A DNA stretch of 36,820 nucleotides, taken from positions 1 to 36,820 of the forward strand of contig JAFTKL010000099.1 in the NCBI GenBank assembly GCA_017453285.1, given 5' to 3'. Under the pieces are notes generated by a model, which did no database searches, was not told the DNA's origin, and saw only the letters and a program-made list of their open reading frames with translations. How positions within the stretch are numbered: the stretch's first letter is position 1; each line of letters opens with the position of its first letter. The DNA is from Clostridia bacterium. Its GTDB lineage: Bacteria > Bacillota > Clostridia > Oscillospirales > CAG-272. Positions 1 to 8,355 of this stretch are shown here, in pieces. A program made the translations under genes and the position numbers.

Positions 1-271
1 ACTTCATTCCGATGTGTCCCATAGCTATACCGTCGCAAACTCCGATAGCAGGAATTAGGATAGGCGTACCGCCTGCCATTCTGATACCTGCCTTTACCGC
101 GTCTGCGATCTTATCGAGGTGATAATGTCCGGGAACTATCTCACTGTGAGCGCTTACAACGCCGATAAGCGGACGTTCAAGCTCCTCTTTTGTGTATCCC
201 ATAGCATAAAATAAACTTCTGTTAGGGGCTCTCTCCGAGCCCTTTGTTACGTTATCGGAACGAAGTGCCAT
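1..271 (-). CDS. ilvD: Dihydroxy-acid dehydratase, N-terminal part (cut by window edge)
   Basis: About 90 N-terminal residues are present and the rest lies beyond position 1. The start ATG at 271-269 follows an AGGAGAAAC ribosome binding site. The translation has the IlvD/Edd landmarks: a segment equivalent to 'IVNSFNEIVPGH' (here [16 protein letters not shown]), the [18 protein letters not shown] stretch, and the conserved [12 protein letters not shown] motif at the end. IlvD is an iron-sulphur enzyme that dehydrates 2,3-dihydroxy-isovalerate and 2,3-dihydroxy-3-methylvalerate to the 2-oxo acids of the valine and isoleucine pathways. It is the last visible gene of the ilvBNC-coaX-S component-ilvD operon, 39 bases after the ECF S component stop. 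The pathway context favours IlvD over the related sugar-acid dehydratases. Confidence 0.93.
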   Translation of the reverse strand, partial: MALRSDNVTKGSERAPNRSLFYAMGYTKEELERPLIGVVSAHSEIVPGHYHLDKIADAVKAGIRMAGGTPILIPAIGVCDGIAMGHIGMK

Positions 272-310
272 AATTGTTTCTCCTATTTTTGAATATGCAT
301 AATATTTCTA

Positions 311-949
311 TCAGATCTTAAATCTCTTCTTCACGGCCGCAATTATTCTAACGATTGCGGGAGAAAGAACGAGATTTACAATAAATTCACCAACAAAGTT
401 GAAGCCTGCAAGGCCAAGAAAAACGAGCTGGAACGCGTTTTCAAACTGACCGAACGCATCTGGGAAGAGTGCGGGAAGTCCTTCCATCGTCTTAAAGAAG
501 AAAAGAAGCATTCCGATTACGAAAATTCCCGTGTTTACGATGGGCGCGGTAATAGATGCAAGCACGGTACGAAGATAAACGAATTTCTCACCGAAAAGCT
601 TTCCAAGTCCGTTATAAACAAGACCCGAGCAAAAACCTGCAAGTGTTGCCTTGAGCAGACAAATAAGAACGAACCACACGGGATTTGCTTCCCAAAGCAT
701 AAACGAAAATGCGTCGATGCCTGCAATTCCCATTATCATGGTTATAACTCCAAACACAGCTCCGAGGAACGCACCGCTCGTTGATCCGAGGACGCAAGCG
801 CCGATCACTATCGGAACGAGCACGAAGGACATAGGAAGCGGACCGATCTTGATGAACGAGCCAAGCATTTGAAGCACGATGACGAGAGCTACGAGCATAG
901 CGAGCTCTACCATTTTCAAAATTTTCTGAGTGCGGGGATTGATACTCAT
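311..949 (-). CDS. ECF transporter S component, probably pantothenate type (PanT-like)
   Basis: A 212-residue integral membrane protein. The start at 949 is chosen because a GAGGAGG ribosome binding site lies 9-10 bases upstream; an in-frame TTG at 973 is less likely. About six hydrophobic segments are visible. The first half carries the pattern of the ECF substrate-binding family (PF12822-like): MLVALVIVLQ, then PMSFVLVPIVIGACVLG followed by GAFLGAVFGV. Such proteins capture a vitamin and work with the shared EcfA/A'/T energy module, none of which is in this window. Pantothenate is inferred from position: it lies between coaX (pantothenate kinase family) and ilvD, and 2-ketoisovalerate links the pathways. 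Folate, cobalamin or another vitamin cannot be excluded. It is preceded by a structured leader (977-1074). Confidence 0.72.
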   Translation of the reverse strand: MSINPRTQKILKMVELAMLVALVIVLQMLGSFIKIGPLPMSFVLVPIVIGACVLGSTSGAFLGAVFGVITMIMGIAGIDAFSFMLWEANPVWFVLICLLKATLAGFCSGLVYNGLGKLFGEKFVYLRTVLASITAPIVNTGIFVIGMLLFFFKTMEGLPALFPDAFGQFENAFQLVFLGLAGFNFVGEFIVNLVLSPAIVRIIAAVKKRFKI

Positions 950-976
950 ATTTCTTTCCCTCCTCAAGCGCAAAGT

Positions 977-1074
977 ACAGCCGTGAGTGCTGTCTTAAAA
1001 GAATGATTGTTGAACATAATATGTTCCTTTCTTCAGGATTCTCACCTGATGCTACCGTCCGATATCGGTACGGT
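977..1074 (-). promoter_or_regulatory. Structured leader upstream of the ECF S component (four hairpins)
   Basis: In the 163 bases between coaX and the S component start, four hairpins follow each other in the minus-strand RNA. They are 1074-1054 (ACCGT-CCG-ATAT-CGG-ACGGT with one bulge), 1049-1033 (TCAGG/CCTGA, loop TGAGAAT), 1026-1012 (GAACAT/ATGTTC) and 993-977 (ACAGC/GCTGT, loop ACTCACG). The second and fourth loops are complementary (TGAG with CTCA), so a kissing interaction is possible. The second hairpin resembles P5 of cobalamin riboswitches, but the GCCACTG core is absent, so no known class is assigned. Whether it is a riboswitch is inference. Confidence 0.45.
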
Positions 1075-1112
1075 GCTTAAAATTATATAATAAAGACCGA
1101 AGTCTGTTATTA

Positions 1113-1892
1113 TCAAAGGTTAGCGTTATAAATATGGTAAAGTCCTATAAGTGTAAGATGCTCTACGTATTCAAACTGATTTTTGCAATACGGAAGAACT
1201 GCGCGAGCATACTGTCCGGTTGCAACAAGCTCGATCTCTTCTCGAGAGAGCTTCATTTCACTTGCAAATCTTGATACAAATCCGTCAAGTGCCAAGGAAC
1301 TACCGAGAATTACACCCGAGCGCACCGCATTTTGCGAATTTTTACCTATCGCACGTGACGAAAGCGCGAGATTTACATTCGGAAGCTGAGCGGCTTCGCT
1401 GTGAAGCGTGTCAAACGAAAGCTGAACACCCGGAAAGATAGCGCATCCAAGGTATTCTCCGTTCTTGCTGATAGCAGAAACGGTATTGACCGCGCCGATG
1501 TCGGCGACTATCAGCGCGCTTCCCTTCTTTTGACAGATCGCGGCGGCTGTGTTTGCCACCATATCCGCACCAAGCTCGGAAGGGTTATCGATCTTGATAT
1601 GAAATCCGGTCTTTACACCCGGACCTACTACGAGCGGCTCTTTGCCGATAAATCCCTCAATACTTCTCCTGATCTTTTCGGTAAGCTGAGGAACTACGGA
1701 AGAGATGATCGCGCCGTCTATATCCTCGGCACGAATACCGCGACTTTCGGCAATAGCTCTTATTGTGAATATATATTCGTCGGAGGTCTTACGGATATCG
1801 CTTGAAATATCGAACGACGCGCGCATATCGCATCCGTCCTCGAAAAATCCGAACGAAATTATTGAATTTCCCACGTTTACTGCAAGCAACAT
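1113..1892 (-). CDS. coaX: Type III pantothenate kinase homologue, divergent active site
   Basis: 259 residues from the ATG at 1892, which has GGAGG 8 bases upstream; an in-frame GTG at 1919 lies within a hairpin and is rejected. The length and fold landmarks fit CoaX (Baf family, ASKHA ATPase fold), which phosphorylates pantothenate in the first step of CoA synthesis. Key positions differ from the family: the N-terminal D-x-GNT motif reads NVGNS (Asn6 for Asp), the GADR motif reads GADM (Asp110 kept, Met111 for Arg), and the DxGTATT motif reads DIGAVNT (131-137). GEYLGCAIFPGVQLSFDTL (145-163) and the QLPNVNL stretch are well kept. It may be an active but divergent kinase, or a paralogue with a binding or regulatory role. 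It lies between ilvC and the ECF S component, apparently cotranscribed. Confidence 0.82.
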   Translation of the reverse strand: MLLAVNVGNSIISFGFFEDGCDMRASFDISSDIRKTSDEYIFTIRAIAESRGIRAEDIDGAIISSVVPQLTEKIRRSIEGFIGKEPLVVGPGVKTGFHIKIDNPSELGADMVANTAAAICQKKGSALIVADIGAVNTVSAISKNGEYLGCAIFPGVQLSFDTLHSEAAQLPNVNLALSSRAIGKNSQNAVRSGVILGSSLALDGFVSRFASEMKLSREEIELVATGQYARAVLPYCKNQFEYVEHLTLIGLYHIYNANL

Positions 1893-1914
1893 TTTCCTTA
1901 CCTCCACATTTTTC

Positions 1915-1946
1915 TTCACATCCTCGGCGTATGCCGAGGATGTGAA
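1915..1946 (-). other. 14-base-pair hairpin between ilvC and coaX
   Basis: Positions 1915-1928 and 1933-1946 are perfectly complementary around a 4-base loop (GTAT on the plus strand). It lies 11 bases after the ilvC stop. In the minus-strand mRNA it is followed by GAAGAAAAATG, not a U run, so it is not a classical terminator. It is more likely an mRNA processing or stability hairpin that adjusts coaX output relative to ilvC. The coaX ribosome binding site begins about 10 bases after it. Confidence 0.6.
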
Positions 1947-1957
1947 ATAGAGTTTTA

Positions 1958-3007
<1,050 letters not shown>

Positions 3008-3013
3008 TTAGTT

Positions 3014-3508
3014 TCAAATATCGTATGCAACGCTTCCGCGTTCCATAGCTATCGCGCCCGAACGGCACATCTCGATAAGCTCAAAGCCCTTGACCTCGTC
3101 AAGAAAATCGTCTATTTTGTGAGGCGTATCCGAAAGCTCTACAACGAAGCATCCGCCCGTGTTATCAATGATCTTCGCGCCATATGCCGCGATGACCTCA
3201 GCAAGCTTGTCAGCGTTTTTGTTATCTGTCGCAAACTTAACGAGCAGTATCTCTCGAATAAGGCTGAACTCGGGCTCGACCGAGAAAACGAGCTTAGACT
3301 CGTTGAGCTTCGCCGTCTGCTTGATGATCTGGTTGATGGTCTTTGTATCACCTGTAGTTTCGATAGTAATTCTCGAAAGACTTTCGATCTCGGTGGGAGA
3401 CACCGTCAGAGAATCGATATTAAATCCGCGTTGAACGAACAAAGAGGATATTCTTGCAAGAACACCCGCGTTGTTTTCAACGAGAAGAACCATACACTGC
3501 TTTTTCAT
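3014..3508 (-). CDS. ilvN: Acetolactate synthase small (regulatory) subunit
   Basis: 164 residues. The N-terminal ACT domain is typical: LVENNAGVLARISSLFVQRGFNIDSL at about residues 9-34, which binds the feedback effector (valine in characterised enzymes). The C-terminal half (about 80-160) matches the small-subunit regulatory domain. It binds IlvB, raises its activity and confers feedback control. It starts 13 bases after the ilvB stop, which fits translational coupling. Known homologues are also named ilvH. Confidence 0.96.
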   Translation of the reverse strand: MKKQCMVLLVENNAGVLARISSLFVQRGFNIDSLTVSPTEIESLSRITIETTGDTKTINQIIKQTAKLNESKLVFSVEPEFSLIREILLVKFATDNKNADKLAEVIAAYGAKIIDNTGGCFVVELSDTPHKIDDFLDEVKGFELIEMCRSGAIAMERGSVAYDI

Positions 3509-3521
3509 ATCTACCTCCCGA

Positions 3522-5183
3522 TCATTTAAAGATGGTGTCGTGTACCGTGCCGCCTGCGGGAATCATGGGCAGAACCTTTTCCTCGCGGTCGACAACACAC
3601 TCGATCCATACGGGTCCGTTTGCCTTGAGTGCCTCAGCCATAGCCGCCTCGAACTCTGCAGGAGTCTCGCATCGGTAGCCTATACCGCCAAAGCCTTCTG
3701 CAACCTTTGCATAATTCGTGACTCTCTCAGGCTCACTCGAAGAAAATCTTCTGCCGTAGAATACCGCCTGCCACTGACGTACCATGCCGAGAACCGCGTT
3801 ATTGAGAATAACGGTTATAACCGGTATCTTATAGCTTACCGCGGTGCAAAGCTCATTCATATTCATATGGAACGAACCGTCACTCGTGAAGTGGATGACG
3901 GGAACGTCGGGATTAGCGACCTGCGCACCGATAGCCGCGCCGTAGCCGTATCCCATAGTTCCAAGACCGCCGCTCGTCAAGAAGTTGCGAGGCTTTGTGT
4001 GGTGCAAGAACTGCGCCGCCCACATCTGATGCTGACCAACGTCGGTTACGAATATCGCATCCTCACCTGCCTGCTTGCAAGCAGTTTCGATAATGAAGTG
4101 AGGCTTGAGCACCTCGTTGCTGTCCTCGGGAATATAGTCGTCACGCTTCCATTCTGCGATGTTTTTGAGCCAAGCGTCGTGCTTGACTTCCTTTATCATC
4201 GGATTGAGCTTGCGAAGCACCGCCTTGACGTCACCGATTATTGTGTAATCCGCCGTTATATTCTTGTTTATCTCGGCAGAGTCGATGTCGATATGTACGA
4301 TCTTTGCATTGTGTCCGAACTTCTGTGTGTTGAGCGCGACTCGGTCGCTGAAGCGCGTACCGATAGCGATCATAACGTCGGCTCTGTTGGCCGCGCAGTT
4401 AGCCGAATAGTTTCCGTGCATTCCCATAAGTCCGAGGTTATTTCTCTCGCCGTATCCAAGCACTCCTGCCGCCATAAGCGTATACGCTGCAGGGATATCA
4501 GCCTTGAGGATAAGCTCACGGAGCTCTGCGGATGCCTCGGAAAGTCTTACGCCACCGCCAAAGTAGATAAACGGACGCTCGGCTCTGTTGATGAGCTCTG
4601 CGATCTCCTCGACGTCGCCGACGACCTTGTCCGATCGAAGAGGCGCGTTGCTCTTCTCCTTCGGGAAATATGTAGTCTTTGCCGCTGTAATATCCTTCGG
4701 AATATCGACAAGCACGGGACCGGGTCTACCGCTTGCCGCAATTCTGAATGCATCGCGGAGCGTATCTGCAAGATCCTCGACCTTTCGTACAACGAAATTG
4801 TGCTTTGTGATGGGCATCGTAATACCCGTAATATACACCTCCTGGAAGCTATCGCATCCAATGAGGGGTGTGGAAACGTTACCCGTGATCGCGACCATAG
4901 GAACGCTGTCCATATATGCCGTCGCAATTCCTGTGACAAGGTTGGTAGCACCGGGACCGCTGGTAGCGATGACTACTCCGGTCTTGCCGGTCGAGCGAGC
5001 GTATCCGTCAGCTGCGTGAGCCGCGCCCTGCTCGTGAGCGGTCATATAGTGCGTTATCTTATCGCTGTACTTATATAACGCATCATAGATATTGAGCACC
5101 GCGCCGCCCGGATAACCGAAAACGGTGTCAACACCTTCTTCAATCAAGACGTTCGCGAGTATCTCAGAACCGTTCAAAATCAT
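3522..5183 (-). CDS. ilvB: Acetolactate synthase large (catalytic) subunit
   Basis: 553 residues, full length. This thiamine diphosphate enzyme condenses pyruvate with pyruvate or 2-oxobutyrate, the first common step to Val/Leu and Ile. Visible landmarks: VFGYPGGAVLNIYDAL near the start, the catalytic Glu51 in HEQGAAHAADGYAR, the TSGPGATN segment, the central FAD-binding-like domain, and near the C-terminus the cofactor motif from SDGSF to LNN about 26 residues later. The start ATG at 5183 has GGAGGTAAG upstream. It is the first gene of the operon, directly behind a T-box leader. A catabolic AlsS is less likely because ilvN and ilvC follow. Confidence 0.97.
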   Translation of the reverse strand: MILNGSEILANVLIEEGVDTVFGYPGGAVLNIYDALYKYSDKITHYMTAHEQGAAHAADGYARSTGKTGVVIATSGPGATNLVTGIATAYMDSVPMVAITGNVSTPLIGCDSFQEVYITGITMPITKHNFVVRKVEDLADTLRDAFRIAASGRPGPVLVDIPKDITAAKTTYFPKEKSNAPLRSDKVVGDVEEIAELINRAERPFIYFGGGVRLSEASAELRELILKADIPAAYTLMAAGVLGYGERNNLGLMGMHGNYSANCAANRADVMIAIGTRFSDRVALNTQKFGHNAKIVHIDIDSAEINKNITADYTIIGDVKAVLRKLNPMIKEVKHDAWLKNIAEWKRDDYIPEDSNEVLKPHFIIETACKQAGEDAIFVTDVGQHQMWAAQFLHHTKPRNFLTSGGLGTMGYGYGAAIGAQVANPDVPVIHFTSDGSFHMNMNELCTAVSYKIPVITVILNNAVLGMVRQWQAVFYGRRFSSSEPERVTNYAKVAEGFGGIGYRCETPAEFEAAMAEALKANGPVWIECVVDREEKVLPMIPAGGTVHDTIFK

Positions 5184-5217
5184 TTATCTTACCTCCAATA
5201 AATTACTGTGTAGTACC

Positions 5218-5499
5218 AAAAAAAGCCCTTATCTCTTACTCAAAGAGACAAAGGCCAAACGACACTCTGCGGTACCACTCTTATTGCTATCAAGGATAGC
5301 CACTCGTGCTTCACAATTCAATGAAGCTGTCCGTGATAACGGGGACAAACCGTCCGTACCTACACAACCTGTAACAAGATCTTCGGGCGGAAGCTTGGGG
5401 AGGAGTTTCGCATACATCCGCTACCGACTCGCATCACCCGTCGGCTTTCTGTAAACGGTCTATAAGCTACTGATTCCCTTCAACGCCTATAAAAATTAT
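5218..5499 (-). promoter_or_regulatory. T-box leader of the ilvB operon, probable Leu (CUC) specifier
   Basis: On the minus strand the leader has a Stem I with an AGTAGC segment. The distal arm CCGAC/GTCGG carries loop GGGTGATGCGA. The T-box antiterminator sequence AGTGGTACCGC is at 5279-5269. A terminator hairpin (arms GCCTTTGTCTCTT and AAGAGATAAGGGC) ends in seven T at 5224-5218. In the specifier loop the codon before the base stem is CTC at 5405-5403, followed by one base and then TCCC pairing with GGGA (5477-5474). Uncharged tRNA-Leu would favour antitermination and expression. The Leu assignment is inferred from the fold, not tested. Confidence 0.9.
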
Positions 5500-5505
5500 A
5501 GACCT

Positions 5506-5534
5506 ATTTTATCACTATTTGACGTCTTTGTCAA
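5506..5534 (-). promoter_or_regulatory. Sigma-A promoter of the ilvB T-box transcript
   Basis: On the minus strand TTGACA (5534-5529), a 17-base spacer and TAAAAT (5511-5506). Transcription would start near 5499, just before the T-box Stem I. Confidence 0.85.
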
Positions 5535-5561
5535 GTAATTTATGTTCACTTTTTAAATTTG

Positions 5562-5616
5562 GTTTGATTTGCACAATAAGTACAAGACTACGCAAAACTT
5601 TTTGTGCAAATCAAAC
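5562..5616. repeat. 14-base perfect inverted repeat with 27-base loop
   Basis: Arms 5562-5575 (GTTTGATTTGCACA) and 5603-5616 are exact reverse complements. It lies between the ridA stop and the ilvB promoter. No clear U run follows on either strand, so a simple intrinsic terminator is doubtful; termination of ridA or a protein-binding site are both possible. Confidence 0.6.
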
Positions 5617-5647
5617 ATAATATTACTGATTATATTATAATATACAA

Positions 5648-6019
5648 TTACAATTCAGCTATGACCTCTACCTCAACGAGAACGTTTTTGGGAAGAGTTT
5701 TTACAGCCACACAAGAACGTGCGGGCTTTGATACGAAATACTTACCATATACCTCGTTGAACGCGCCGAAATCTGCCATATCAGCAAGGAAGCAAGTAGT
5801 CTTCACGACCTTGTCAACGCTCGTTCCCGCAGCCTCGAGAACTGCGCAGAGATTCTTACAAACCTGCTCGGTCTGACCGACGATGTCTGTAGCCTCGACC
5901 TGCGCGCTTGCGGGGTTGATTGCGATCTGTCCCGAAGTAAAGAGCATATTACCGCACTTTACTGCCTGAGAGTAAGGTCCGATCGCTTCGGGTGCATTTT
6001 TGGTATAAACCTTTTCCAT
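5648..6019 (-). CDS. ridA: RidA family enamine/imine deaminase
   Basis: 123 residues from the ATG at 6019, which has CGGAGG 8 bases upstream; a longer in-frame reading from 6049 lacks support. RidA hydrolyses 2-iminobutyrate and related reactive intermediates released by PLP enzymes such as threonine dehydratase, giving 2-oxobutyrate and ammonia. Family landmarks: NAPEAIGPYSQAVKCGNMLFTSGQI at the start, the CKNLCAVLEAAG helix, and the PARSCVAVKTLPKNVLVEVEVIA end with the substrate-binding Arg. It lies 30 bases after ilvA in the same transcript, the classical functional pair. Confidence 0.96.
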   Translation of the reverse strand: MEKVYTKNAPEAIGPYSQAVKCGNMLFTSGQIAINPASAQVEATDIVGQTEQVCKNLCAVLEAAGTSVDKVVKTTCFLADMADFGAFNEVYGKYFVSKPARSCVAVKTLPKNVLVEVEVIAEL

Positions 6020-6049
6020 TTTTATTTCCTCCGTGTTATAATTATACAA

Positions 6050-7243
6050 TTATACAAGTCTGAAGCCTGCGTCAACAAGCCCCTGCTTTACCTGCTCAAT
6101 GTGCTCGTAATTCTTGGTCTCAAGAACTATGCGCAAGAAGCATCCGTTGATATCCATCTTTTCACTCGCTCTTTCGTGGTGTACCGAAATAACGTTGCCG
6201 CCGAGCTCTGCGATGATGGTAGAAACGAGCTGAAGCTGACCGGGCTTATCCATAAGCTCGATGCAGAGATTGCAGGTTCGACCCGAGGTCAGCAGACCGC
6301 GCTCGATAACTCTCGAGAGGATCGTTACATCGATGTTACCGCCTGAAACCACGCAAACGACGCGCTTGTTCTCAACGGGAAGCTTATTGAACATTACAGC
6401 CGCAACCGCGACCGCCCCCGCGCCCTCCGCGATCATCTTGTGCTGCTCGATAAGCGCGAGGATAGCCGAGGATATCTCATCCTCGGAGACCGTGACGATA
6501 TCGTCAACGTACTTCGAGCAGATATCAAAGGTATTCACGCCGGGTTCTTTAACTGCAATACCGTCCGCAAAGGTAGATACCGACGGGAGCTTGCCTCTCT
6601 TACCGTCCTTAACGGACCTGAACATACTTGCTGCGCCTTCCGCCTGAACACCGTAGACCTTGGTCTTGGGAGAAAGCTGCTTTACAGCGTACGCGATGCC
6701 CGATATAAGTCCGCCGCCGCCGATCGGAACGACGATAGCGTCGATGTTATTGAGATTATTGAGAATTTCAAGACCTATAGTTCCCTGACCTGCGATAACG
6801 TCCTCGTTATCAAAGGGATGAACGAATGTGTATCCCATCTCGTCGCGGAGCTTGAGTGCGTGGTTGTAAGCGTCGTCGTAAACGCCCTTGACCATAACCA
6901 CCTCAGCGCCGTAGCTCTTTGTAGCCTCTACCTTAGAGATAGGTGCGCCGTCGGGCAGACAGATAACAGACTTGATGCCATATTTCTGTGCGGCGAGAGC
7001 CACACCCTGCGCGTGATTTCCTGCGGAGCAAGCGATAACGCCCTTCTCTTTCTCTTCCTTGGAAAGCTGAGAGATCATAAATCCTGCGCCTCTGACCTTG
7101 AACGAACCGGTGAGCTGAAGATTTTCTGTCTTGAGATATACCTCGCTCTTGGGGTTTATCTTCGGAGACGGAATAAGTGTCGTCTCTCTTACTACGTCCT
7201 TGAGAACGTAAGAAGCCTGATAGATCTTGTCAAGTGTTAACAT
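6050..7243 (-). CDS. ilvA: Threonine ammonia-lyase (threonine dehydratase) with C-terminal ACT domain
   Basis: 397 residues. A PLP enzyme that turns threonine into 2-oxobutyrate, the entry step to isoleucine. The PLP lysine is in TGSFKVRGA; SAGNHAQGVA and the phosphate-binding IGGGGLISG follow. Residues about 320-397 form one ACT domain (SGRTCNLCIELMDKPGQL onwards). The length fits the short form rather than the 514-residue E. coli IlvA with two regulatory subdomains. Short forms can be biosynthetic or catabolic. The Ile-type T-box upstream and ridA downstream favour a biosynthetic role. Confidence 0.94.
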   Translation of the reverse strand: MLTLDKIYQASYVLKDVVRETTLIPSPKINPKSEVYLKTENLQLTGSFKVRGAGFMISQLSKEEKEKGVIACSAGNHAQGVALAAQKYGIKSVICLPDGAPISKVEATKSYGAEVVMVKGVYDDAYNHALKLRDEMGYTFVHPFDNEDVIAGQGTIGLEILNNLNNIDAIVVPIGGGGLISGIAYAVKQLSPKTKVYGVQAEGAASMFRSVKDGKRGKLPSVSTFADGIAVKEPGVNTFDICSKYVDDIVTVSEDEISSAILALIEQHKMIAEGAGAVAVAAVMFNKLPVENKRVVCVVSGGNIDVTILSRVIERGLLTSGRTCNLCIELMDKPGQLQLVSTIIAELGGNVISVHHERASEKMDINGCFLRIVLETKNYEHIEQVKQGLVDAGFRLV

Positions 7244-7284
7244 ATTGAATACCTTCCCTATGTAAAAATTGAATACAAAAATAA

Positions 7285-7549
7285 ATATAAAAAGCCTTCA
7301 TCTCACAAGAGACGAAGGCTTAAAAACTTCCGCGGTACCACTCTTATTATCCCATACGGGATCGCTTACGTACTAAAATACGTTATCCTTTAACGCAGGA
7401 ATACGCACTGTTCTACCCGATCACTCGCTCGACAGTGGGCTCAGAGGTGATTTAACGAAAGTGCGCTTTGCCGCTTCACACCAAACGCGGCTCTCTGCAA
7501 AAGCTTTCGGCTTTCGTCGCTCCTCATCATTGCCTTTGGAAAAATGATG
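7285..7549 (-). promoter_or_regulatory. T-box leader of ilvA-ridA, probable Ile (AUC) specifier
   Basis: Minus strand. Stem I has a CGAAAG/CTTTCG helix and a distal arm GCCGC/GCGGC. In the specifier loop the codon ATC (7451-7449) is followed by one base and then CCTC, which pairs with GAGG at the base. The T-box sequence AGTGGTACCGCG is at 7342-7331. The terminator (AAGCCTTCGTCTC/GAGATGAAGGCTT, then TTTTTATATTT) lies at 7321-7285. The layout (codon, one base, base stem) is the same as in the other two T-boxes of the window. Ile fits the gene that follows. Confidence 0.9.
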
Positions 7550-7554
7550 CTACT

Positions 7555-7583
7555 ATAATACCACTTTTCTGCGCTAAAGTCAA
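7555..7583 (-). promoter_or_regulatory. Sigma-A promoter of the ilvA T-box transcript
   Basis: On the minus strand TTGACT (7583-7578), 17 bases, TATTAT (7560-7555). A 7-base inverted repeat (ACCACTT/AAGTGGT) flanks the spacer. Confidence 0.82.
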
Positions 7584-7599
7584 GTGGTTTTTTAAAATT

Positions 7600-8286
7600 T
7601 TATTTAATTTTTTCGACAGTTCCGCCCCATTCTACCACTGCAAATCCGTCGCGTACAAAGGGTTCGAAGCTTTGGGGTGCGATGTCAACGTACTCGGCAG
7701 ACGCATATGCGTACATATAAACTCTGAGCATACTGTCGGGCGCAGGTGTAACGTTGAGCTTCGCGGCATCGGTATAAGCATCTGTCTGGAAGGTTATAAC
7801 GTTATATTCGTTAGCTTCAAGGATAGGAAGCCAATAGATTATAAACTCATTTGCCTCGCGCGCGTTGAGCCCGATATCAGACAGAGTCTTCTCTAAAAAC
7901 TCTGCAGAGTCGTTTCCACTCACGCAAAAGCCTTGTGAAAGATCGGGGGTGATATTCATTTTCGCTTCCCAATATAAGCAATAGTACTCTTTTCCGTTCG
8001 CAAACGTAAGTGTTCCGTCGGGACTTGCGGTAAAGTTATTCCAACCATCCGCGTAATCGGGATAGGTGCATATAAACTCGCCGTTAACATCGAGATCCAC
8101 CGAGCAGACTGTGTCTTCGGTAGGATAAAAGTATATAACAGGCTTATAAACGTTGGTTACTCGCTCAGTAGGCTTTGGTTTAGGAGTCGTGTCTACTTCA
8201 TCGAATACAGTCTTAAAATCGTCGCAAGAAAACAAACAAGAACAAAGGGACAAGATCAGTATAATCGATATCAAAGCTTTTTTCAT
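7600..8286 (-). CDS. Predicted lipoprotein with KPVIYFYP segment, unknown function
   Basis: 228 residues. An N-terminal signal (MKKALISIILILSLCSCLFSC) ends in a lipobox-like sequence, so an extracytoplasmic lipid-anchored protein is expected. A Pro/Lys/Thr-rich linker (about 33-42) leads into a domain starting KPVIYFYPTEDTVCSVDLDVNGEFICTYP. I recall similar domains in uncharacterised Clostridia proteins, but no function is known to me. The later part has GKEYYCLYWEA and several aromatic-rich strands, suggesting a beta-rich fold. It has its own promoter (8355-8327) and RBS (AAGGAGG). It does not appear linked to the ilv genes or the helicase operon. Confidence 0.8.
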   Translation of the reverse strand: MKKALISIILILSLCSCLFSCDDFKTVFDEVDTTPKPKPTERVTNVYKPVIYFYPTEDTVCSVDLDVNGEFICTYPDYADGWNNFTASPDGTLTFANGKEYYCLYWEAKMNITPDLSQGFCVSGNDSAEFLEKTLSDIGLNAREANEFIIYWLPILEANEYNVITFQTDAYTDAAKLNVTPAPDSMLRVYMYAYASAEYVDIAPQSFEPFVRDGFAVVEWGGTVEKIK

Positions 8287-8326
8287 ACAATACCTCCTTA
8301 AAATCCGAATTTATTTCGGTAATTTA

Positions 8327-8355
8327 ATTATAGCATATGAATCTGCGCTTGTCAA
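8327..8355 (-). promoter_or_regulatory. Sigma-A promoter of the lipoprotein gene
   Basis: On the minus strand TTGACA (8355-8350), 17 bases, TATAAT (8332-8327): both boxes match consensus. The TGA stop codon of the upstream helicase lies inside the -35 box. A 5-base hairpin (CCGAA/TTCGG) lies in the leader before the RBS. Confidence 0.88.

Noticed and set aside
977..1074. Cobalamin riboswitch upstream of the ECF S component
   Set aside because: One hairpin resembles P5, but the GCCACTG core and P4 pairing are missing.
1893..1919. Nine-codon longer start (GTG) for coaX
   Set aside because: It lies in the right arm of a hairpin and would bury the good GGAGG that serves the ATG at 1892.
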